Shown piece after piece: positions 1 to 4,714 of a DNA stretch of 6,393 nucleotides (the stretch's first letter is position 1; each line of letters starts with the position of its first letter). The notes beneath the pieces were generated by a model. The model made no database searches. It was not told where the DNA came from and saw nothing but the letters and a program-made list of their open reading frames with translations. This stretch comes from Bacteroidota bacterium (lineage in GTDB: Bacteria; Bacteroidota; Bacteroidia; Bacteroidales; Prolixibacteraceae). Position numbers and translations under genes: made by a program. The stretch covers positions 1 to 6,393 of the forward strand of contig JAUYEQ010000368.1 in NCBI GenBank assembly GCA_030691295.1, in the 5' to 3' direction.

Positions 1-453
1 AATTTCTTCAAGTGAGAAAAATTTAATGATCCTGATTCTCACCAATTCGTCCTTGTATTTTTTCGATTTATGCAAAAAACGGATACCATTTTCAGTGAAC
101 GATCGCTGGAGTTTTTCAAGCAAGTTGTAATCTTTTAAATGCCTGACGCGCAATACGTTGTACTTTGTGTCATAAACCTGAAGGAATCCTTTCCCTGCAT
201 CGAAACGAATATCAAACTCAGTTTGAACCTTTTGCGATGCCCGTAAAATATCTTCCAGTTCATATTGCTCTTCCAGTGCAAGATACATATATACCGGTTT
301 CGCTCCTCCGGTTGGAGAATCAGAATAATAACCGGGAAATGGCCTCAGCGCTTCAAAAACCAATGTGCCGGGGATAATTTTCGCATCGATTGTAAAAACT
401 GTTTCCGTTTTTGTCAAGGTTCCGAAAACTTCAAATTGTTTGTTCTGTTCCAT
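1..453 (-). CDS. Conserved-looking hypothetical protein, C-terminus cut by the left window edge
   Basis: I do not recognise this protein. An open frame begins at the ATG whose complement is CAT at 451-453 and continues for 151 codons to base 1 with no stop, so the C-terminus lies outside the window. The product begins MEQNKQFEVFG. It has no signal peptide and no membrane segment, so it is probably cytoplasmic. The first half is rich in beta-type residues and holds a Gly/Pro-rich stretch (about residues 38-53, FPGYYSDSPTGG). The second half looks more helical and becomes very basic after residue 105, with many Lys/Arg among residues 125-145. The codon pattern resembles its neighbours and the frame is long, so I take it as a real gene. 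It is divergent from the metallopeptidase gene, with 52 bases between the start codons. No Shine-Dalgarno sequence is seen, only an A-rich leader. Confidence 0.72.
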   Translation of the reverse strand, partial: MEQNKQFEVFGTLTKTETVFTIDAKIIPGTLVFEALRPFPGYYSDSPTGGAKPVYMYLALEEQYELEDILRASQKVQTEFDIRFDAGKGFLQVYDTKYNVLRVRHLKDYNLLEKLQRSFTENGIRFLHKSKKYKDELVRIRIIKFFSLEEI

Positions 454-476
454 ATAGTTAGTTTTTTTTGTTTGAT

Positions 477-484
477 TACTTTAG
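477..484 (+). promoter_or_regulatory. Possible -7 promoter box for the metallopeptidase gene
   Basis: TACTTTAG matches the Bacteroidota -7 box TAnnTTTG at all but one fixed position. It would place the RNA start near base 491, about 15 bases before the ATG at 506. No TTTG stands at the usual distance upstream, so the -33 box is missing or degenerate. The 52-base divergent gap must also serve the minus-strand gene, for which I see no good box. Confidence 0.3.
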
Positions 485-505
485 CAAAATATTCCCTTTG
501 ATTGA

Positions 506-1216
506 ATGACTACAAAATACATAAATATTGAACAAGTTGGATCAGTTTCGTTCACAATTAATGAACGCTCACGAAGAATCCGCCTGAGCGTAAAATCTGA
601 TGGTGAAATTGTCGTTTCAATGCCGCCAACAGCACTTTACCGCGATGCCATCCGCTTTGTTGAATCAAAAACGGATTGGCTCATTAAACAACAAACCAAA
701 ATACAAGCTGGTTTAACTTTGTTTGCTCCTGAAAGCTGTTTTAAAACCAGGTTTCACCAACTGGCCATCACAAAAGGAAATACCGACCGGGTTTACAACC
801 GGATAGGCAACGGGGTGATTCAGATTTTTATTCCTGAAAAAGTTAACCACGAACAGCCGAAGGTTCAGGAGTTTATAAAGAAAACACTAATTGACGTAAT
901 GCGTTGGGAAGCGAAAATTTATCTTCCGAAGCGATTAAAAGAACTGGCTGACAAACATGGATTCAAATATCAGGATGTGAGTATAAAAAATACAAAAACA
1001 CGCTGGGGAAGCTGTTCGTTTACCAACAACATCAACCTAAACTTACATTTGATGCGGGTACCTGAACATTTGATCGATTATGTGCTGTTGCATGAGCTGG
1101 CTCACACTGTTGAGAAAAATCACGGCGCGAAATTCTGGTCGTTGCTGGAAAAATGTTATCCGAACTCAAAAAAAGCAGACAAGGAAATGAACAACTACCG
1201 CACACAAACTTTTTAG
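506..1216 (+). CDS. YgjP/DUF45-family (SprT-like, M48-type) zinc metallopeptidase
   Basis: This is a predicted cytoplasmic zinc metallopeptidase of the YgjP-like (DUF45, Pfam YgjP-like metallopeptidase) family, often labelled M48 family metallopeptidase. What is seen: an N-terminal beta-rich part (about residues 10-70) with the family pattern RRIRLSVKSDGEIVVSMP; a family block with TRWGSC at 165-170; the zinc site HELAH at 196-200; and a third probable ligand, His206, in NHGAKFW. Glu197 would be the catalytic base. The length of 236 residues is normal for the family and the protein looks complete. There is no signal peptide. The physiological substrate of this family is poorly known, and relatives are often found near restriction-modification genes, though none is seen here. 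The start at 506 directly precedes the conserved N-terminus. The gene ends 66 bases before the toxin-antitoxin start codon, which has its own promoter. Confidence 0.93.
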   Translation: MTTKYINIEQVGSVSFTINERSRRIRLSVKSDGEIVVSMPPTALYRDAIRFVESKTDWLIKQQTKIQAGLTLFAPESCFKTRFHQLAITKGNTDRVYNRIGNGVIQIFIPEKVNHEQPKVQEFIKKTLIDVMRWEAKIYLPKRLKELADKHGFKYQDVSIKNTKTRWGSCSFTNNINLNLHLMRVPEHLIDYVLLHELAHTVEKNHGAKFWSLLEKCYPNSKKADKEMNNYRTQTF

Positions 1217-1235
1217 CCAATTCGTAAGGCCATTA

Positions 1236-1266
1236 TTTGAGGTTTACTTTTGATTTTATAACTTCG
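1236..1266 (+). promoter_or_regulatory. Bacteroidota-type promoter of the toxin-antitoxin operon
   Basis: TTTG at 1236-1239 is followed by exactly 19 bases and then TAACTTCG at 1259-1266. The known Bacteroidota consensus is TTTG, 17-23 bases, TAnnTTTG, with TTCG a common variant of the -7 end. RNA would begin around 1271-1274, leaving a short A-rich leader of about 10 bases before the antitoxin ATG at 1283. This is the best match to the consensus in the window. Autoregulation by the toxin-antitoxin complex is usual for such operons, but I see no clear inverted-repeat operator here. Confidence 0.7.
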
Positions 1267-1282
1267 TGCAAAATAAAAATAT

Positions 1283-1477
1283 ATGACAACTGTTGTTATC
1301 AATGAAAAAACAAAAGAAGGAGAATTACTTCTTGAATTTTTACGAACCCAGAATTACGTTACGATCACTGAAAAGACACCTTCACCATCATTGATCAGGT
1401 CAATGAACGAAGCCAAAACTGGCAAGGTTGTAAGGGCAAAGAATGTACATGACCTTCTATCAAAGCTCAAAGAATAA
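1283..1477 (+). CDS. Short antitoxin of a type II toxin-antitoxin pair
   Basis: This 64-residue protein lies directly upstream of a YafQ-family toxin gene, with 3 bases between stop and start, so it is taken as the cognate antitoxin. Seen in the sequence: a short N-terminal beta strand (TTVVINE, residues 2-8), then a helix-forming stretch (about residues 10-24), a Ser/Pro-containing linker (32-37), and a charged C-terminal helix ending in DLLSKLKE. The C-terminal pattern of Glu, Gly-Lys-Val, Ala-Lys-Asn and Leu-Leu is common in small Bacteroidota antitoxins, where this region wraps the toxin. It is shorter than the DinJ antitoxin (about 86 residues) that partners YafQ in E. coli, and I cannot place it in DinJ, RelB or Phd with certainty. 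The antitoxin role is inferred mainly from position. Confidence 0.82.
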   Translation: MTTVVINEKTKEGELLLEFLRTQNYVTITEKTPSPSLIRSMNEAKTGKVVRAKNVHDLLSKLKE

Positions 1478-1480
1478 GAC

Positions 1481-1756
1481 ATGTACGAGATAATAGCAAC
1501 TAATCAATTCTCAAAGGATTATAAACGATGTATCAAGAGAAATTATAATATAATTCTTTTAGATGAACTCATTATCTTGCTTTCTGAAACAGGAACCGTT
1601 CCTTCAAAACACAAACCACATCCTTTGTCAGGAAATTTAAACGGCCATCATGAGTGTCATATTAAAACGGATTGGCTATTAATCTGGACCAAAAATGACT
1701 TCGAAAAAACCATTTCCCTGATTGCTACCGGAACTCATTCAGATTTGTTCAGATAA
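1481..1756 (+). CDS. yafQ: YafQ-family endoribonuclease toxin (RelE superfamily)
   Basis: This is the toxin of the pair, a RelE/YafQ-fold mRNA interferase. The E. coli member cleaves mRNA on the translating ribosome when its antitoxin is degraded. The 91 residues match the family length. The key residues are all present: His47 in HPLSG, His60 in ECHI, Asp64-Trp65 in the TDWLLIW strand, and His86 and Phe90 in the C-terminal TGTHSDLF. They correspond to His50, His63, Asp67, Trp68, His87 and Phe91 of E. coli YafQ, so the enzyme looks intact. The N-terminus (TNQFSKDYKRCIKR) is the usual strand plus basic helix. The start lies 3 bases after the antitoxin stop with no ribosome binding site of its own, which suggests translational coupling. 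The pair appears more A/T-rich than dgt, consistent with a mobile accessory module, but no transfer junction is visible. Confidence 0.95.
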   Translation: MYEIIATNQFSKDYKRCIKRNYNIILLDELIILLSETGTVPSKHKPHPLSGNLNGHHECHIKTDWLLIWTKNDFEKTISLIATGTHSDLFR

Positions 1757-1854
1757 AACAGACTTTGGCAATACTATTATATCGAACACTTTTCATCCTT
1801 TGCGTTTTAATATTTACGTTCAACATTGTCTCCTTTTAAAGAAATATGCTCCAA

Positions 1855-3192
1855 ATGAATTGGAATCAAATTATATCGACCACCCGGCTGGGGCAGGAAG
1901 AACTTGTAACAAATGACAATAAACATAGCCGCACACAGTTTCAGCGCGATTACGACCGGATAATATTTTCATCGCCTTTTCGCAGGATGCAAAATAAAAC
2001 ACAGGTCTTCCCGCTTCCGGGAAGCGTGTTTGTACATAACCGGCTTACCCACAGCCTTGAAGTTGCCAGCGTTGGCCGCTCTCTTGGAACAATGTTCGTT
2101 GAAAAAGCTGAACGCGAAAATCAACTTCCCGAAAATCCATTGTTTCAGGAAATCGGCTCGGTGGTTTCTGCGGCCTGCCTGGCGCACGACATGGGCAATC
2201 CCCCATTCGGACATTCAGGCGAAGATGCAATTGCCCAGTTCTTCAAAAAAAGCAACGAACCACGACTTCGTGCCGAACTTTCGGAGGCAGAATGGCGTGA
2301 TTTTACGCAATTCGATGGAAATGCCAACGCCTTCCGCTTGCTGAGCCATCAGTTTAATGGTCGCCGCGAAGGAGGTTTTGCCTTGACTTACACCACTTTG
2401 GCTTCCATCGTAAAATATCCGTTCGAATCGATGCTAACCGAAAAGCCCAAGTTTGGTTTTTTTCAGTCCGAAAAAGCTATCTACGAGCGTATTGCCAACG
2501 AACTGGGATTGTTCCAATTGTCTGAAAATCTTTCAAAATACATCAGGCATCCGCTGGTTTTTCTGGTTGAAGCAGCCGATGATATTTGCTATCAGTTGAT
2601 GGATCTGGAAGATGCACATAAATTGAAAATTCATTCGTTTGATCAAACCCGGTCGCTGCTGATGAAATTTTTCGACCCTCTAACCGAGCAAAAACAAATC
2701 GTGCGAATGAACGAAACACTCGGTTTAGTGTCGGATCCAAACGAGCAAATTGCCTATTTACGAGCAAGTGTGATCGGAAAACTGGTAAAACAATGTGTGG
2801 ATGTTTTCTGGGAAAAGCAGGAAGAAATTTTATCCGGAGGTATTCAAAAACCATTGATCGACCAGGTTCATTCAACTTCGCTGGCAGCAATGAAAGAAAT
2901 TAAAAAGGTAAGTATCAGAGACATTTACAACGACCGGTCGGTGGTTGAAATCGAAATTTCGGGTTACCAGATTATTGGCACACTGCTCGAAGTATTTGTA
3001 GAAGCCATTCTGAATCCGGAGGAAGGATTTTCAAGAAAAATAATTCAGCTAATGCCTGCTCAGTATGGAGGAAATCATGAGTCAACTTACGAAAAGGTGC
3101 AGTCGGTTGTTGATTTCGTTTCGGGAATGACCGACCTGTATGCTTTGGATTTATACCGAAAGATAAAAGGAATTAATATTCCGGGAGTTTAA
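1855..3192 (+). CDS. dgt: Deoxyguanosinetriphosphate triphosphohydrolase (dGTPase)
   Basis: This is a cytoplasmic HD-superfamily enzyme that hydrolyses dGTP to deoxyguanosine and triphosphate, affecting dNTP pools and mutation rate. The start at 1855 gives MNWNQIISTTR, the N-terminus I expect for Bacteroidota homologues. An in-frame ATG three codons upstream (1846) is the alternative. Numbered from 1855 (445 residues), the metal and catalytic residues are His66 (RLTHSLEVASVGRSLG), His111-Asp112 (CLAHDMGNPPFGHSGE), His120, Glu123 and Asp242 (EAADDICYQL). They align with His69, His117-Asp118, His126, Glu129 and Asp268 of E. coli Dgt. The conserved FSSPFRRMQNKTQVFPL precedes the first His. The length fits the family and no defect is seen. 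The 98-base gap after the toxin gene suggests separate transcription, but only a weak promoter is seen there (TTTG 1799-1802, 18 bases, CAACATTG 1821-1828). A C/G-rich hairpin repeat follows the stop directly. Confidence 0.96.
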   Translation: MNWNQIISTTRLGQEELVTNDNKHSRTQFQRDYDRIIFSSPFRRMQNKTQVFPLPGSVFVHNRLTHSLEVASVGRSLGTMFVEKAERENQLPENPLFQEIGSVVSAACLAHDMGNPPFGHSGEDAIAQFFKKSNEPRLRAELSEAEWRDFTQFDGNANAFRLLSHQFNGRREGGFALTYTTLASIVKYPFESMLTEKPKFGFFQSEKAIYERIANELGLFQLSENLSKYIRHPLVFLVEAADDICYQLMDLEDAHKLKIHSFDQTRSLLMKFFDPLTEQKQIVRMNETLGLVSDPNEQIAYLRASVIGKLVKQCVDVFWEKQEEILSGGIQKPLIDQVHSTSLAAMKEIKKVSIRDIYNDRSVVEIEISGYQIIGTLLEVFVEAILNPEEGFSRKIIQLMPAQYGGNHESTYEKVQSVVDFVSGMTDLYALDLYRKIKGINIPGV

Positions 3193-3193
3193 A

Positions 3194-3224
3194 AGCCTCC
3201 CCCAACCCCTCCGTAGGAGGGGAG
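3194..3224 (+). repeat. C/G-rich hairpin repeat, copy 1, just after dgt
   Basis: The copy begins AAGCCTCCCCCAACCCC two bases after the dgt stop. Its core is a perfect 7-bp inverted repeat, CCCCTCC (3206-3212) and GGAGGGG (3216-3222), around a GTA loop. It resembles the two copies at 3293-3361, which are in the opposite orientation. In RNA it would form a very stable hairpin at the 3' end of the dgt message. It has no T-run after it, so it is not a classical intrinsic terminator, although it may stop transcription or protect the RNA end. Similar C/G-rich repeats between genes are common in Bacteroidota genomes. Confidence 0.8.
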
Positions 3225-3292
3225 AAGAATCGGCATTCGTAAATTTTCACTTTCAATTGATCACTAATCTTCATATCCCACAATGCTCTGCT

Positions 3293-3329
3293 CCCGTCCC
3301 CTTCGGGGAAGGGTTGGGGATGGGGCTTT
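3293..3329 (-). repeat. C/G-rich hairpin repeat, copy 2, opposite orientation
   Basis: Read on the minus strand this is AAAGCCCCATCCCCAACCC followed by TTCCCCGAAGGGGACGGG. The hairpin is TCCCC (3297-3301) paired with GGGGA (3305-3309), with a 3-base loop. It shares the GCCYC...CCAACCC lead and the C-block/loop/G-block core of copy 1, and it is in direct tandem with copy 3. It lies in the convergent gap between dgt and the DUF1080 gene, and belongs to the 3' side of the latter by orientation. Confidence 0.78.
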
Positions 3330-3361
3330 CCTCCCTTTTGGGGAGGGTTTGGGTGGGGCTT
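3330..3361 (-). repeat. C/G-rich hairpin repeat, copy 3, just after the DUF1080 gene
   Basis: Read on the minus strand this begins AAGCCCCACCCAAACCC two bases after the DUF1080 stop, the same spacing as copy 1 has from the dgt stop. The hairpin is CCTCCC (3330-3335) paired with GGGAGG (3341-3346), 6 bp with a 5-base loop. The repeats contain no stop codon in some frames, so they create apparent reading frames full of Pro, Lys and Gly on the minus strand. These are not genes. Confidence 0.78.
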
Positions 3362-3363
3362 CT

Positions 3364-3963
3364 TTACAATTTCTGGATCTGAATATTCCGCCATCTAACT
3401 TTAATGCCGCCGCCATCGTGAATCTGAAGTGCAATTGATCCTTTGCCTTCACCAATTTTATCATCTTTCAGGTCGGTCATCTGATGGCCATTCAACCAGG
3501 TAGTAACATGATTGCCAACAACCTGAATTTTCATTTTGTTCCATTCTCCCATTTTCAGAAATCCTTCCTGATCGTCAGGAATCTGGTGCAGCCAACCTCG
3601 CCCGTATGATTCGTAAATGCCTCCGGTATCGTGGTTCGGCGGCGCAACTTCAACCTGCCAACCTTTGATTTTTGTGCCATCGATCGTTGACCGGAAAAAC
3701 ACACCACTGTTGCCATTGGCTTCCTGTTTGAATTCGAGCTCCAACACAAAATCATCGTACCATTTCTCGGTGGCGAGATAGCCGTATTGCTTGTCAGGAC
3801 CACTTTCGCAAACCAGCAATCCATCTTCGACGAACCATTTTTCGGTGCCGTAAATTTTCCAGCCGTCCAGATTTTTACCATTAAACAACACATCAGCAGC
3901 ATTTTGACAGTTTGCAAACACACTGCTTGCAAAAATTAATGCGATCAGGAAAAATGTTCTCAT
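3364..3963 (-). CDS. Secreted DUF1080 (3-keto-disaccharide hydrolase-like) protein
   Basis: This is a member of Pfam PF06439 (DUF1080, now named 3-keto-disaccharide hydrolase), a concanavalin-like beta-sandwich family abundant in Bacteroidota and Planctomycetes and linked to sugar or glycoside breakdown. Residues 1-17 form a signal peptide (MRTFFLIALIFASSVFA) with a probable signal peptidase I site after VFA. Cys19 follows but there is no good lipobox, so a periplasmic or exported soluble protein is favoured. Family landmarks: LFNGKNLDGWK (26-36), the WFVEDGLLVC strand, DFVLELEFKQ (71-80), NSGVFFRS (85-92), TGGIYESYGRGW (113-124), EWNKMKIQVVGNHVTTWLNG (140-159), and the closing IALQIHDGGGIKVRWRNIQI. 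At 199 residues it is a single complete domain. The start codon overlaps the stop of the upstream lipoprotein gene (ATGA), indicating an operon and coupled translation. The exact substrate cannot be read from the sequence. Confidence 0.93.
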   Translation of the reverse strand: MRTFFLIALIFASSVFANCQNAADVLFNGKNLDGWKIYGTEKWFVEDGLLVCESGPDKQYGYLATEKWYDDFVLELEFKQEANGNSGVFFRSTIDGTKIKGWQVEVAPPNHDTGGIYESYGRGWLHQIPDDQEGFLKMGEWNKMKIQVVGNHVTTWLNGHQMTDLKDDKIGEGKGSIALQIHDGGGIKVRWRNIQIQKL

Positions 3964-4616
3964 TTTATTTCTTTTTTAAGAAGTTTCACATTGTTTTCGA
4001 GCCGGGTAATCGTCTCATTTTTGCTTGTCAATTCCTTTTTCAAGGTTTGAATTTCACTTTTCAACTTATCAGTAGCCACAGTCATTTCTGTTATATTGGC
4101 ATCACGTACCGACAAATTTCCCTGAAGGTTTTTCTTTTCATCCTTTTCACGGTTCAAATCAAAAGTCAACTGAGAAAGTTCGTCTTTCAGTTTCCGGAAG
4201 TCGTCCGAAAGCTGGTTCAGTTCCGATTGTTTTCTGCCCAACAATTGCTTTTGTCCGGCCAAATCTTCCGTTAATTGCCGCCGTTCAAATTCAAACGAAT
4301 TTTCTTTCTGACCAATCGCCGATTCCTTCACATTCACATCTTTGGTCAGTTTATTCACTTCTCCTGAAAGCAAATCAATGGTTTGGTTCTTTATGGCATT
4401 GCTTTCCATCAATTCATTTTTCATTTGCTCAAAATCAGCAATCATTTTTTCGATGCGTTGATTTTTTCCGTCAACCAAAGTGTTCAATTCCAATATTTTT
4501 GAGTCTGAAATTTGTTTGGCTGAATCCAAAGCCAAATATTTCTTTTTCGACACGCAGGAAGGAGCTAAAAGAATCAATGCTGAAACTGCAAACAAAAGGA
4601 TTTTTTTTCTGGTCAT
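3960..4616 (-). CDS. Coiled-coil probable lipoprotein, first gene of the DUF1080 operon
   Basis: This 218-residue protein has a basic start and a hydrophobic stretch (KKILLFAVSALILLAPSC). Cys21 fits lipid attachment, although the lipobox (A-P-S-C) is imperfect. It then reads CVSKKKY, a motif common directly after the lipidated Cys of Bacteroidota OmpA-family lipoproteins. From about residue 30 to the end it is almost entirely charged heptad-like helix (Leu, Lys, Glu, Asp, Gln), so it should form a long coiled coil. No OmpA or other catalytic domain follows, so it resembles the N-terminal half of such proteins alone. It is probably an envelope-anchored periplasmic rod or scaffold; this is inference. 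Its stop overlaps the DUF1080 start by 4 bases, so the two are co-translated. A poly-A leader precedes the ATG, and TATCTTTA (4637-4630) may be its -7 box. Confidence 0.85.
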   Translation of the reverse strand: MTRKKILLFAVSALILLAPSCVSKKKYLALDSAKQISDSKILELNTLVDGKNQRIEKMIADFEQMKNELMESNAIKNQTIDLLSGEVNKLTKDVNVKESAIGQKENSFEFERRQLTEDLAGQKQLLGRKQSELNQLSDDFRKLKDELSQLTFDLNREKDEKKNLQGNLSVRDANITEMTVATDKLKSEIQTLKKELTSKNETITRLENNVKLLKKEIK

Positions 4617-4629
4617 GACATTTTTTTTA

Positions 4630-4637
4630 TAAAGATA
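4630..4637 (-). promoter_or_regulatory. Possible -7 promoter box for the lipoprotein-DUF1080 operon
   Basis: On the minus strand the bases read TATCTTTA, one mismatch from TAnnTTTG. RNA would start within the A-run just before the ATG at 4616, giving a very short leader. No clear TTTG is seen at the -33 distance, so this is a weak call. Confidence 0.3.
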
Positions 4638-4655
4638 ATATGAATACGCCCCTAA

Positions 4656-4665
4656 ATAACGTTAT
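4656..4665. promoter_or_regulatory. 10-bp palindrome in the divergent control region
   Basis: ATAACGTTAT is a perfect 10-bp palindrome between the two candidate -7 boxes, about 8 bases upstream of the one for the plus-strand gene. It could be a binding site for a dimeric regulator acting on both directions, but a 10-bp A/T-rich palindrome can easily arise by chance. Confidence 0.25.
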
Positions 4666-4672
4666 CCCTTTA

Positions 4673-4680
4673 TAAATTTG
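4673..4680 (+). promoter_or_regulatory. -7 promoter box of the CarboxypepD_reg-like gene
   Basis: TAAATTTG matches all fixed bases of the Bacteroidota -7 box TAnnTTTG. RNA would begin near 4685-4688, leaving a leader of roughly 27-30 bases before the ATG at 4715. The -33 position (about 4650-4653) has no TTTG, so the promoter may be weak or need an activator. Confidence 0.5.
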
Positions 4681-4714
4681 TATATTTCCAACGACTTTTA
4701 AAATAAAGACCACC

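Noticed and set aside
165..501. Two short plus-strand frames near the left end
   Set aside because: They are antisense to the longer 151-codon minus-strand frame, which has better coding character and reaches the window edge.
1253..1280. A/T-rich imperfect inverted repeat (ATTTTAT and ATAAAAAT) as a toxin-antitoxin operator
   Set aside because: The arms do not match exactly, and in such A/T-rich sequence this is expected by chance.
1799..1828. Promoter for dgt (TTTG, 18 bases, CAACATTG)
   Set aside because: The -7 box has two mismatches to TAnnTTTG, including its first base. This is too weak for its own feature, though dgt may still have a promoter in this gap.
3206..3222. Hairpin after dgt as a classical intrinsic terminator
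   Set aside because: The stem is strong but no T-run follows it, so I list it as a repeat and leave termination as a possibility.
3173..3464. Minus-strand open frames rich in Pro, Lys and Gly across the convergent gap
   Set aside because: They are translations of the C/G-rich hairpin repeats plus the antisense-frame end of the DUF1080 gene. Such frames are a known artefact of these repeats.
3912..4274. Plus-strand 120-codon frame rich in Phe and Leu
   Set aside because: It lies antisense to the coiled-coil lipoprotein and the start of the DUF1080 gene. Its Phe/Leu content simply mirrors the Lys/Glu/Gln codons of the coiled coil.
4614..4621. Two-codon upstream reading frame (ATG TCA TGA) overlapping the lipoprotein start
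   Set aside because: It arises trivially from the sequence around the start codon, and nothing supports translation of it.
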